A DNA stretch of 64,000 nucleotides from Puffinus mauretanicus (taxonomy: Eukaryota; Chordata; Aves; Procellariiformes; Procellariidae): contig JAJKFH010002736.1 of assembly GCA_023333565.1 (NCBI GenBank), forward strand, positions 1 through 64,000, given 5' to 3'. Under the pieces are notes generated by a model. It did not search any database. It worked only from the letters and a program-made list of their open reading frames with translations, and was not told the DNA's origin. This document shows positions 12,233-24,436 of the stretch, piece by piece (within the stretch, counting starts at the first letter, position 1; each line of letters opens with the position of its first letter). The position numbers were made by a program, and so were the translations under genes.

Positions 12233-15200
12233 TTCTCTCATCGTAAAAGGCACAAACAAATTGCTGGCTTCCCTAGCCACTATTTGCAACAACATTTCCT
12301 TATGCTTTTTAACTCCTAATAAGCAGAGATCAACTTTGAATCTCTCAGTTTTACTGTCTATCTAGACAACATATGATTCATGTCCCTTCTCCAGCATCCA
12401 GTTTTTGGTGCATACCTTCAATCACTGTCACTGCATTCTTTTGGCCACACCTGCCATCTCACAGACATGTGCTCTCTTCATTTCTCTCTCAGATACTTGC
12501 ATTCCTCTGCAGTTTCTCAGTTTTTTTTTCTGTTCCTCACGGTCCTTGTCGCTGCAAACATCACAAGACCATGATCCAAGCTGAACAGCTAATCCTACTA
12601 TGTGTATACAGGTTTTTGTATGAAGACCCTTTGTATATACTTATGGTTAAACTTAACAAGACTAGTTAGCCATTTAAGATTGACAATCAACATCATACTT
12701 TGAAGCATTTAGACAAAAATTATTTAAAAGCTTGAAGACTATCATTTTGAATGTCCCTCAAAATTAGCAGACTAACTTAAATTAACTACAATATTCAAGG
12801 TTGTGAGACTAGAGACATATGTATATGAACATTTGATTCTATAGCTCTATTCTGTACGGAATTTCTTTTTGTATTTTCATATCTGTATATTTTTAATAAA
12901 AGCTTTTTTTAGGATCTTGAACTATATAGTAATTACAGTAAAACGTAATACTATTATATCCAGTAAGAAGACACCAAGTCTTTGGCATGATGGGAAATAA
13001 GAAGCAGCTTGCCTCCTTCTACCGAACATGAAATAATGTCTTCCTTCTCTCTTAGTGTACAGATGCAAACAAACAGACAGACAAAAGTGTCTTAGAACAA
13101 CATGAAAAAAAAAAAGGAGTATCTCTAAGTTGAGTTGCCAGACTTTCTCCATTTCTTTGTGTTTATTTTCCATCCATAGAGTTGGTTTCTTATCTTCACC
13201 TACATTTCAAGAGCTTCTAGTACCCCATAAAAGACAATCAGCTAAGCCCCTATGGCAGCGTACTTGAAAAGAAAAATGCATAATTCTCTTCAGCTTTAGG
13301 CTGTAGCAATTCTTCTGCCTAGAGATTTTTCTCTTGGGCTGTGGTAGGTGGAGGTGCAGAAGGGACAGAGAACTCCTCTCCAAAGCCTGCACTGCTTTTC
13401 TGCACTGCTCTTCTACATTACTACCCATTCCCGTTACCTTTTAGTTCATATGACCAACCCAAACTTACCCAAAAATCACTTCTGAATTGCTAGACAGCAC
13501 AGAAAGCTCTTGGGATAATATCTCCACATCTAAGCCTGCCATCTGGTAATAAGGTGATATCCTAAGCAATTCTCAGTGTTTCTGCTTCCTGTTTCTGATC
13601 ACAACTTCTCTCGACTGCATTGATGCAAGTAGGGCCACCCATCACTCCACTGTCCATTATCTCTTCTCTACAAATAAAAGAGGCTTTTTGCTCCTTTTTT
13701 TCCTCTACTCTGCCTTGACTCACAATGGAAAAAGAACCTTGAACCAAAAATATCAAAACATACTTTTCCCCATTTAAATTTTACACAGTATTTTTCTAGG
13801 AGTCTTTAATATAAAGACAACTCAGACCTGAGTGGTGTTAGTATTAACACAAACGATGTTGCACTCAAATAAAATCCTGGAAAATCATAAACCACTATAC
13901 TTCATACAGTTGTGGGAATGGAATGGAAATCTGAGAATGTTTTATAGAACATGGGAAAAAAGTCCAATCTCCAATACATATTTTGAAAGGATAAATCTCA
14001 TCAAGAGAATTTAACATGGGGATGCAGAGTTTAATTTCAGGACAATCAGACGTGCCTGTACATACTTTGAGCGCATTATTTTGACCTGTTATGAGATGTT
14101 TATTTGAATTAGACATAAGAAAAATATCAGTTACATGTTATGAATTATGTGCCCATGATGTTGTTCTTAGAGTACAAATGTCTAATTTTTCAATGTATTG
14201 TGTGAGTCCCAATTTGGCCAATTACTGACTACCTCTGTATCAAGAAAGACTGAGAAGGAACAAGATCCTGGTGTAAATGAGGACAAAATTTGCAATTGGT
14301 AATGCTACTAGAGTGTCAGTAGAATTTAAGAGACAAAATAATGCTATGAGAACAAAGATCACCATCCAAATATCAGCAATACACACAGTTGGAGAGGCCT
14401 ACAGATATACAGCTTGTAGTAGTAATGATATATAAGTTTTCCACGGGATCTAAAAGTCAGTCATTATTCTATTTCTAAGTATTAACATGTGAGTATCAAA
14501 GACTCCAGTACTTCAAGGAAATTAAACTATTTAAGAGTAACACCTGAGAAACTTATGAAATACTGTGTGATAGATAGGAAAATTCTTACAGGTATACAAT
14601 TGAACTAGGGCTTTATGTGTCTAAGTATGCATAAGCTGGTATCTCTTAACAGGTTTTAAAGGAGATGATTGCCTCACTGCTTTTACTGTGCTTATTCTTC
14701 TGAAATCTTGGATACATGCAAAGTCTCTGATTTCTCCTTGGCTTTTTCACTGATATTTCATAATTGTAGCTTTTAGTCTTTTATCATACTTTTTGGAAGG
14801 TTGGGATGTGATATTTAGAGGTGGTCTACTATTTCATCACATTTAATAACCCATGTACTCACTGTACTCTGCCAACGTAGGTGGTTCTGCTTTCCCAAGC
14901 CAACTTGTAGAACTAGGCTAAAAAGTAAGTGGTCTGCAAGCCTTTCTAAAGTCAGGGATATCAACAATTTAAAATATTCTCTAAAGTGAAGTAGACTTCA
15001 GTGGACACACTTAAAGATACTCTGTCCCCAGCCTATGGCAGCCAACAAAAATACCTCCCAAATGGAAGGAATGAGAAAGATTATGTTTCCAAGAACATAT
15101 ACAGATATAGATGCGTAAGTGGCCAGATGAACCTAGAGACGTTTTAAAACATCATATACTCTCAGCCCAAATAGCCTCCTTCCTCTGATGACGCAAAAAG

Positions 15201-18200
15201 TGCTCAGCACAGTACAGTTGGAAAGAGGAGTCTCTAAACTGGCTTCCTGAGGAGGGTTGTCTTCTCTGTAAATGACTTGCACAGTCTCAGCAATGGGTGG
15301 TCTAAAATGTCTAGGAGAACTCTTTGCTACTGAATAAATATAATCTATTTCTTATTTGGGGGAAAAAACCCAAATATATATATGTGTGCAACACACATAA
15401 TATTAAGTATAATATTTTATTATATAAAATTAAAATGATATAGATATATTCAATATTATATTTTATATATGCACATAACTCTGCATCGCTCTCTTTTTGT
15501 GTATATATATATTTACTGTAAGTATGAACAATTGCTTGTCAACTCCAAAGGACAGAACTTTCTGTGAGATTCTTTTTGATAGTGCTGCTTTCTCACTAAG
15601 GAAAATTAAAGAAAATGTACAAAACAAGTATAATTATTAGTTCCCAGGCCTGGTACTAAACTTGCTTCAGTATTATTCACCACTTCCTCTTCTGCAACTG
15701 TCTCTTTTTAAAGAGACATATATTTTGAAAAAAAAAAAAAAATTTACTGTGTAGGTTGCATCCTTTTTTTTGTATTCTTTCATGAACAGACCAACAGAAA
15801 TCCTAGCTGTAACAAGATATTTTAAGCAAATATCCACTAAAATCTACCCCAAAATTTCAAATTTGCAAACATATACAGTTGTCCCTATGGTATTACAGAA
15901 AGAGTTATCTTACGCAACCAAAGTATTCTCAACAGATCAGGATATTTATATACCAAATCAAACAAGATCAAAGGTTGACCTGTGTTCAATATGCATAAAT
16001 AAGAACTGCTGCAGAACTTTTCAATCCACAGATTATGTTGGTCTTTTGTTTCCAGCAGAAAAATAAGCCAGAAATACATTGGAAACCATCTGTTTGACAC
16101 TAGAAAAGGAAAATAGAGGGAAAAAAAGGAAAAACCACTTTGCAGTAGATATTTTCCTTCTTCAGTTTCTTGCTTCAATTAAATAAAAAAGAAGTCTGGC
16201 TTCAAGAAACAGACTGCAGAAATCCAATAATTTTTGTGGGATTTTTGAAAATGAAAAAATTATTCAAAACATTAGACTTGATAAGAGTCACTGAAGGAGT
16301 GTGGGGAATATTTCACAAAGTATCTATTCAAACTTAAAATATGTCAGTAACATGGCATTTGGTCAACTACGTTTCTCTAATTTCTGTGAATGAAGAAGTG
16401 GTCCTTGGATGAAACGAGGCCATTTCCCAATTTGAGTAACCTCTGTGACTTAGTGAATGCACCTTTCTTGTAATCCTCTTTGGAGCAGAACATTCCATTC
16501 ATCCCATTTATCATGTGTTGTGGGTGCCTCAGAGGGAAATCCCATCTTCCATGGCTTTTCTATAAGAAAAAGATTGTTTAAGTCTAAGAGGATTTAAAAT
16601 GAATTAGGGAACCTGAAAGGGAGTGTGTGCAAGTGCGTAACATAGTTCAGTTTTCCAGAATACATAATATATGAATGAACCTGAAATTTGTTCAGTGAAG
16701 TGAGTTATTGAAAATGTATTACAAATGGATGTACACAATATTTGCTGTCTGAAAAAAGAAGTGAGATACAACTTTACTACTTTATACACAAATATTTTGT
16801 TTGCACATGCAATCTTTCAGATTGAAACAAGAAATATGAATGTGTAATCTCAAAAAAGGAAATAAAAGTCTTTAAGAAAAAATGAAAACCTAATCATACA
16901 CCTTACACAATGAAAAAGGTTTTAAATCTTATTTTCCAAGCCCTTTGCTATGCTTAACTACACATAACCTAACTTTGTTTCTGCTCCTTTAAGATCAGGG
17001 GCAGAAACCCTGGACCAAAACAGCAAAAAGATTTTAGGAATACATCATCAGCAAAGGGTTTTGTAAAAGGCACATGCTCAAGAAAAACAACGAGAAAGAT
17101 TACTTTTTTCACACAAGAAAGATCAGGAACTTAGAACTCATAAAAACCTTGAAATGAGAGGAAAGGATATTATCCTGACTATCTTCAGGCAAATATCTCC
17201 ACCACATGAAGATTTTGCTATGCGGTCCCAAAAAAGTTTCAATGATATCAGAACGCTTAGTTGGTTGAAAGCTGACTCGAGATCAGCAATTATTCTTGTC
17301 ATGACTAATTAATTATAGAGTTCTCACACTGGTAAATTTGTCTTGAAGTAGGCAAGTCAAGAGCTACCACCTTTTCTTCTGTTGTTTTACTAGAGATATT
17401 TTAAATTAAAAAATTAGATTGGATTTCAATTTTCAATATTTCATCCTTTTGCTAAATTTCAAAGACATTAATACAGTGCACTCTCATCACAAGGATAGGC
17501 TAAAATAATATCATTTATATGGCTCATTTGCCATAGATCTAACATAATTATTCTACAAACATAAATAAGCTTTTTCGCATCACTCATCTTGTGCTGTAAG
17601 AATGGGACCATCAACTTCAGCATGGTCAGGAGAAAGTGCAAGGTTTTCCAAAGGGAAATTCAGTTGAATGACATTTGAACTTTTCTGAGGAATTTAGGAT
17701 TCTGAGTTGATTTTCAAAGTGACTGAGGTCCAAAGGCCAGACTTTGAAAACTATTAATTTGAGCAAAGCTCTCCTAAACCTGTTGGCTTTACTAACTCCT
17801 TAATCTTTTAAGAGTCAACAGAACTTAGACTTCATTTACTTGGGCACTTTTGAAAATTGTGCTACAAATATTATGAAATTAAAACATAAATATTGGAGAC
17901 ATAATGAAATACCTTTCTTCATCCATCCTGCTCTTCAGAGGATTAGTACTTTCCAAAACATTTTCCTCTACAAAGGGGTAGAATTTATTTCTGTGCCTAT
18001 TGAACTAAGTATGTGTTTGCAATATCAAAAATCAGAAAGCATGTTTAAGACATTTTTAGTTTCTTGTACAAAAGGTAAGTATTTGTCTACAATAAAATAA
18101 AGATTTTCTTATTTAACTTTTCCATCTCATATTCACATAAGTCTGGGAAACATCCAACTCACTACAGCTGCGTATGTATCATCTACCTTTTGCTAGACTG

Positions 18201-19377
18201 AAAGATTTTGGCAGAAAATGTTACATCTTTAAAACAGGTTAGCAATTAGACCTGAGCAAATGTGAGGAAAAAAAATGTGAAAACCATTTGAATTTGCAAA
18301 GAAAATCTACCATATTTTGGAATCCTTTGATGTCAGTTTAGTTTACTTCAGCTTTTAATTTAACATGTAACCCTGAAAAATCATGCAAATTCAGGGAAAT
18401 AACTCTCTATATATAACTTAATATATGTTTTTTCCTTGAGAATGTGATAATAATAAAATGTTACATTCATGTTTACAATTTTTTAGATTATGTGTGCAAC
18501 ACTACTGCTTTTTGCTCTTGATTAGATGATATATCAATGTAGTTAGCAGCATTGGTACCTTATATTACAGATAAATATGCAAGTGTAAATTTGTTGTCAG
18601 TCAGTAACACAAGGAATTTGCAAGCATTACTAATTAAACTGGTTAGCTGTATAAGCCAAAATTCTAATTGTAGAATGTATACTTATAGCTTGAATGAGTT
18701 GAAGAACTGTTGAGAATCAGGAATAATTTAGAATAATTAACATGCTTGAGAATTTTGAGAGATGCTTACAGCCAATTTGCTCAGTAAAAAAAGGGACAAT
18801 CAATTATTTGTTGTGTATTCTTACTTGAACTCTATAATTTGCTGAACTTCATTACATCTGTGAGGTAAAGAGTAAGGAATTAATAGACAGGCTACAGTGA
18901 AACTACAGGAAATGAGAACAAGAAGATACAAAACCGTCTTCTACAGCTTGTGCAAAGACAGTATGCTTCAGTATAAAAGTAGTACTTCACGTCCGTAACC
19001 ATGGATAGAGGTAATGCCTGGCATTATCATATAGCACAAGTACTGTCGAGTCACAATGAAAGAAAAAGTATTTCTTTCCAAACACAGCTAAATAAAAACT
19101 TTACAATGCTGTCAGTTCTGTAATTTTGTAAGAGTGGTTTTGCTCAATCAGGTTTTTAAAAGTTAATAATAGTCTATAATATTTCAATTTTCTCTCTGCA
19201 GATTTCAGAGTGAATTTTATATGATGAAATTTTGAAATTGGATCAGCATGAGTTTGATGACCAGCAATAGGTGTCTACAGAGACAAACTTGCTCATTCAA
19301 ATGTGCTTTGCAAAGAAACAAATGGATGATAAAGAGATTCAAATGAGTGCTGGTCAGGTCAACCGTTTTGTTTCCTC
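12233..19377. other. No gene recognised, long AT-rich stretch
   Basis: About 7.1 kb with no recognisable gene or young repeat. Frames such as 12373-12669, 15770-16066 and 17840-18100 lack conserved features. There is low-complexity AT sequence with TATATA runs at about 15370-15520 and an A-run near 15729-15743. Any conserved noncoding elements cannot be judged without alignment. Confidence 0.5.
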
Positions 19378-19382
19378 AATAA

Positions 19383-19945
19383 TGTTGTGGTTTAACCCCA
19401 GCCGGCAACTAAACATCACACAGCTGCTTGCTCACCACCCCACCCCCGCTCCGGTGGAATGGGGGAGAGAATCAGGAGGGTAGAATTGAGAAAACTCGTG
19501 GGTTGAGATAAAGACAGTTTAATAATTGAAATAAAATAAAGTAAAATAGTAGTAATAATAATGACGGTAATAATAAAATATACAAAACAAGTGATGCACA
19601 ATGCAATTGCTCACCACCTGCCGACCGATACCCAGCCAGTCCCTGAACAGCAGTCGCTGCTTCCTGGACCATGCCTCCTAATTTATATATTGAGCATGAC
19701 TTCATATGGTATGGAATACCCCAGTTGGGTAGTTGGGTTAGCTGTCCTGGCTATGCCCCCTCCCAGATTCTTGTGCACCTGGCAGAGCATGGGAAGCTGA
19801 AAAGTCCTTCACCAGTGTAAGCACTGCTCAGCAACGACGAAAATGTCGGTGTGTTATCAACATTATTCTCATACTAAATCCAAAACACAGCACTATACCA
19901 GCTACTAAGAAGAAAATTAACTCTATCCCAGCCGAAACCAGGACA
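19383..19945 (-). mobile_element. Solo ERV LTR, mosaic subtype (copy 3)
   Basis: A 563-bp LTR in minus orientation, from TGTTGTGG to CCAGGACA on the plus strand, with a perfect 5-bp target duplication AATAA (19378-19382 and 19946-19950). It is a mosaic. Its U5 (CCAGCCGG next to the end) matches the LTRs at 23856 and 44043. Its middle block (GTGATGCACAATGCAATTGC) matches those at 9 and 7553. Its U3 matches the LTR at 23856. The CRE has decayed to TGACTTCA as read on the plus strand. The polyadenylation signal ATTAAA survives (TTTAAT at 19518-19523 on the plus strand). No internal viral genes remain. Confidence 0.92.
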
Positions 19946-19950
19946 AATAA

Positions 19951-22674
19951 ATAATCTGGAACTCAGCTTTCGGTAGTTGGGTATTATGTAACGATGAAGA
20001 ACACTGAATGAGCCTAAAATTGTAAATGGTTGAGTACTTTATAAAACAGATGGAAGCATAAAAGACTCTATAGAAATTAACAAAAAATTAAAATCTATGT
20101 AAAACTATACTCTTATAGAAAATTTATAGTCTAGCTCAGACCCATGGTCATGTTTGTCGTTCAGTTTGAATTGGCTAAATATTTGCATATGATTAGACAG
20201 ATCCATCTCTTCTTTCACTTTTTTCTTAAGTCTTTCTGTATTTCTGTCCAGTTTCATTGAATTTTACAGAATAAACATCAGTAGTTTGACATTTTACTTC
20301 TTCTATGGAAGCTTTTTAGTTGTATTAATATCATTTTCATGTTTCATTTGTGTTTCATTTTCTATCTGGTAAAAGGTATTTATTACAATTAATTTCATTG
20401 TATTATTTTCTCTGAATTCTGTGAAGTTTATTGTTCAGAGGTAATGCTCTGGAGTTTTGACACTCTGGTGATTTGAATGCAGAAATTTTTTGGTCTCTTT
20501 TTTCCTTAATTCTGAATTCTTGTGATTTTTTTAATAAAAAGTACTGTTTCTGCTTAAGAAACTTGTTATCAATAGAGAAATTATTGATTATTCACAAAAT
20601 TCATAGCTCTTTGGGAAGTCATATATGAACTGTGTGCAAAGATGACTTTGCATGCCAACCTTTAAAATTCATTAAAATATTAAATTCATAACATATGCTA
20701 ATCACAGTCTTCATTTTCTCTATCTCTTCAGCTTGTGCCAAATCCAGTTAGTTCAGTTTCATTTTCAAGGCAGTCTAAAATTAAAAAATGAAACAGCAAA
20801 CACTGGCATAATAAAAAGTAATTTTAGGAGGACCATCCTGTGAACAGGTGTTTTGGGGAATAATCTAGTTATTTCTGCTTTCTTTGAATCTGGTAAGAGT
20901 ATGTACTACATAACTATCCAGTCCTCATGTATGTTACAAAAATTATCTGATGAAGCAGACAGAGCCAAGATTCTGCTGGTTTATTGGTCCTTCTGGGCGT
21001 ACAGAACATACAACATATCCACATGTAGGTTTTGTACATGATTGTTACTGGGAGCTTCATGGGCAGAAATAACTAGAATTTTTAATGTCTCTGTAATGAG
21101 ACTGGTTTTTTATGATCAATGAATTAACATTCAGTGCAGACATCTAAGGTTTATCATTGGCATCAGAAATCTCACCTGCTGAAATAAGCATGCCTTTCAT
21201 GACTATTTGTACAAATTATGACAGTATGCATAAACATTTTTTGTTTTAATTCCAGCACTTAAAGGACAATTTTAAAGGAATGTTAATGTCAAAGAAACTG
21301 CATGAAAAATTTGTCCTTATTTTGAACTGTGGCAAACTATCCTAATGTAAGTTTCAATTAGTTCTAAACAACATATAAAAGGGCTTACATTACCACTATA
21401 AGTGTCAGGAATTTATAACATTCTTGAATACATAAACAGAGATTGGGGGAATTCTGTGTTCTTTAAATACATGTTAGACAAGACAACAGTTTGTGTACAA
21501 AGTGATCTTCAGGAATCTACATACAAAAATATACTGAAAATTATGAAGGACTCAGAGAATTGTAAGAACGTTTCAAAGATTAGAAAAGTGCCCATCCATG
21601 AGAAATGCTAGACCTATCTTCTTGGTCTACTAGCAAAAAAAACCCAAACCAACATCATCTCCATATAATCAATATTAATAGAGGATATCAATTTATCTGT
21701 AAAATTGTTTAGAATTATTGCTTGATAAATTGATACAATGTTCAAAGTTTTTATCATCAGAATGTTTGCCTGCAGAAACAACTTACTGAGGTGCCTTAAG
21801 AATTATATGTAATTTGAAAAATCTGAAAAATTTTGAATATTCTTCAGAAAGATAAGTTCTATGTAATGAAAATATATGGTTCTGATGGTGGAATATATGT
21901 CAAAATTTTATGTCCTATGTTAAACGGATTAAATTTTCTAATAACAGCAATTATTTCTATCATTAACATCTATGAATCCATTAATATAACTGACAAACTA
22001 CAAATCTCAGCCAGAAATGTTACATAGTAGCATAATGATTGCTGCATTCCTCAAAAATATGCCAAAGCATTTTAACTTTTAAACAGGAAGACTTTATTAA
22101 CTCAAATCTTATGGGAGTTGTCAGAAAAATCTGTTGTTGGAACAGCATTGAAACATTTTCTTTGTCATAATATTGACTATTTCAGCTTGCCCAAATCAAT
22201 TCCATTGTACATCATCAGACGATGTTATTAACCATACCTTTTTTGCAGGACATTGAACGATCATAAATGTTCCTTATTGCTCTGTAAAAAGAAAGCTCTC
22301 AGGTTAAAATTACAGCTATTCTTATGTTCAGAAAAAAGAAACCCTACACACAGCTGTTTTTGTCTGCCTTCCATGATTTCTGAGAAAGCATGAACTTAGT
22401 GGTTATTAGACAACTGAAAGTGATTGTGATTAAGATTTCTCCTCTCCTAGAGAGAAAAAAATCCCTAATTCACTTGCATGCTCACTATTTCCCATTATTG
22501 CATATAATTTTATGCATTTTTTGTTATAAGTTCCAGTGAAACCATGGAAAAAATATGCAATAACTTATCAACAATTCCATTATCTTTAGGAGCTAGCAAG
22601 AATAACCAGAGAGTGAAGTGGTTTAATTCATAACAACAAAAAAAATCTCCACACATTTATATGTAAAGAGGTCA
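19951..22674. other. No gene recognised
   Basis: AT-rich unique sequence. Short frames at 20853-21041, 21402-21611 and 21833-22027 show no domain or motif I recognise. Confidence 0.5.
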
Positions 22675-22758
22675 GATAAGTAATAACTGAATAAAAACTG
22701 ATAAGTAATAACTGAATAAAAATGCACTATCTAAAAGACAAAAAAAAAAAAAAAAAAA
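22675..22758 (+). repeat. 25-bp tandem duplication followed by A19
   Basis: A unit starting GATAAGTAATAACTG is present at 22675-22699 and again from 22700, identical over 23 bases. Eighteen bases beyond the second copy is a run of 19 A (22740-22758). No retrogene is recognisable upstream of the A-run. Confidence 0.85.
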
Positions 22759-23741
22759 GGAGTGTTTTCATCCTTTGGGATAAATATAGCCCTCTCAGAA
22801 CTTGCTTTAAAGGTCAGGAAAGGATCACCAGGGACTGATATCATCATAGGCTTTTAAAGTGCATTATCTCAGTCTCACTCCACTGGTTCTTTTCCCTGCT
22901 TGGGAGGGAGAAACACAACTATTGCAAGATTAACACTTAGGCTAAATTTCTTACTTAATTCAAAACCACATACTTATGCAACCTTCAAATCCAGAAAAGA
23001 TCCCTCTATCATATCAGATCTGTTTGTCCCTGCTTCTAAAATCTGAAACAGACAGAAAACATAATAAATTATCTACTGAGTAACACGACATGTTTTGTTA
23101 GTGTATTCGCTTGATTTCTATGCTTCTCATAGCCTTGCTCTCCAGAAGTCCCCAGGGCTTCAGTCTCTGATCTCTCCCCTTCACTTCTGCAATTCTGTGT
23201 TAAGGGATAATGCAATAGCAGCTGCAGAGGCTACCTTACAAGGGAAAAACCAACCATCTCCAGTTTCAGAATTAAGGACTTTTAGCCAAAATACTGAAAA
23301 CTAGGCACAGGCTTAAGAATTTTGCTGAATTGAGCCATGTATACAGTTTGGCTCTACAAAGGTTCAGTGTTCAGTGTTCAAAATGGGCTGAAGAAAACCT
23401 GTTATTTTAATTAGTAAAGAAGGAAATGTATCCTTCTGAATATCATGATGTACATATGAAAAATTTGTCTGTGAAGACTGCCAAAATCTTTCTGAGAACT
23501 AGCTTATCTACGTGTACACCCAAATCTTTCATTTATAAAAGTATGTCTAAATCTACACTTGTTTCCCTTAAAGTTAGTATGTATTTTCCAAAGTGAAAGC
23601 AGTTTTAGTCAATTATTGACCATAAAACCCATAAAGTTCTTGTTGATAACACTAAAATTTACACTCAGTAAATTACATTTATACAGCAAAGGTATTTACT
23701 TTGTTTGCTCAGTGTCTTCAGTTAGTGTCATCTTTTTCTTA
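22759..23741. other. No gene recognised
   Basis: AT-rich unique sequence up to the composite LTR. The frame at 23095-23304 has no recognisable features. A short TTCAGTG triplication lies near 23361-23377. Confidence 0.5.
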
Positions 23742-23746
23742 AACAT

Positions 23747-23829
23747 TGTCCTGGTTTCGGCTGGGATAGTGGGGGGAGTGAGTGAGCAGCTGCGTGGTAT
23801 TTGGCTGCCTGCCAGGTTAAACCACGACA
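23747..23829 (+). mobile_element. Internally deleted LTR (subtype a), left arm of composite
   Basis: Only 83 bp of an LTR remain. The first 23 bases (to GGGATAG at 23769) are identical to the start of the LTR at 9-531. The next 60 (23770-23829) match its last 60 with one difference. About 440 bp of U3, R and U5 are missing. The left flank carries AACAT (23742-23746), repeated at 24432-24436 beyond the inverted LTR. This arm has its own U3 tip, U5 tip and primer site, so it derives from the 5' end of a provirus or reverse transcript. Confidence 0.9.
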
Positions 23830-23837
23830 GTCCTTTT

Positions 23838-23855
23838 TGGCGCCCAACGTGGGAC
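23838..23855 (+). other. tRNA-Lys-type retroviral primer binding site
   Basis: TGGCGCCCAACGTGGGAC lies 8 nt after the end of the small LTR. It agrees with the complement of the 3' end of lysine tRNA (TGGCGCCCAACGTGGGGC, from memory of that tRNA) at 17 of 18 bases. This is where a retroviral transcript anneals its tRNA primer, and it supports a class II (ERVK/betaretrovirus-like) origin. It stops at its 18th base, directly against the inverted LTR. Confidence 0.88.
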
Positions 23856-24431
23856 TGTCGTGGTTTAACCCCAGCCGGCCACTGAGCACCACGCAGCCGC
23901 TCGCTCACCCCCCTGCCGGGTGGGATGGGGGTGAGAATCAGAAGGGCAAAAGTGAGAAAAACTCGTGGGTTGAGATAAAGACAGTTTAATAGGGAAAGCA
24001 AATGCCGCACACGCAAGCAAAGCAAAACCAGGAATTCATTCACTCCTTCCCATTGGCAGGCAGGTGTTCAGCCATCCCCAGGAAAGCAGGGCTCCATCAC
24101 GCGTAACGGTTACTTGGGAAGACAAACACCATCACTCTGAACGCCCCCCCTCCTTCTTCTTCACCCAGCCTTATATGCTGAGCATGACGTCATATGGTAT
24201 GGAATAGCCCATTGGCCAGCTGGGCCAGCTGTCCCAGCCATGCTCCCTCCCAGCCCCCTGCACACCTGGCAGGGCATGGGAAGATGAAAAGTCCTTGACC
24301 AGCGCAAACACCACCCAGCAACAACCAAAACATCAGCGTGTCATCAACATTATTCTCACACTACATCCAAAACACAGCACTACACCAGTTAATAGGAAGA
24401 AAATCAACTCCATCCCAGCCAAAACCAGGAC
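23856..24431 (-). mobile_element. ERV LTR, subtype b, inverted right arm of composite
   Basis: A 576-bp LTR in minus orientation, from TGTCGTGG to CCAGGACA on the plus strand. It differs in subtype from the small left LTR. Its U5 reads CCAGCCGG, and its middle block contains CGTAACGGTTACTTGGG as in the LTR at 44043. An intact CRE (24185-24192), a TATA box (ATATAA in element orientation, about 24171-24176) and the polyadenylation signal ATTAAA (TTTAAT at 23985-23990 on the plus strand) are present. It has no duplication of its own: GGGAC to its left does not recur to its right. Instead the right flank AACAT pairs with the base-perfect AACAT before the left arm. Open frames across it are not genes. 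Confidence 0.93.
24170..24192 (-). promoter_or_regulatory. LTR promoter motifs: CRE and TATA box
   Basis: A perfect TGACGTCA palindrome lies at 24185-24192. In element orientation it is followed by GCATATAAGG. Spacing is as in the LTR at 44043. Confidence 0.55.
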
Positions 24432-24436
24432 AAACA

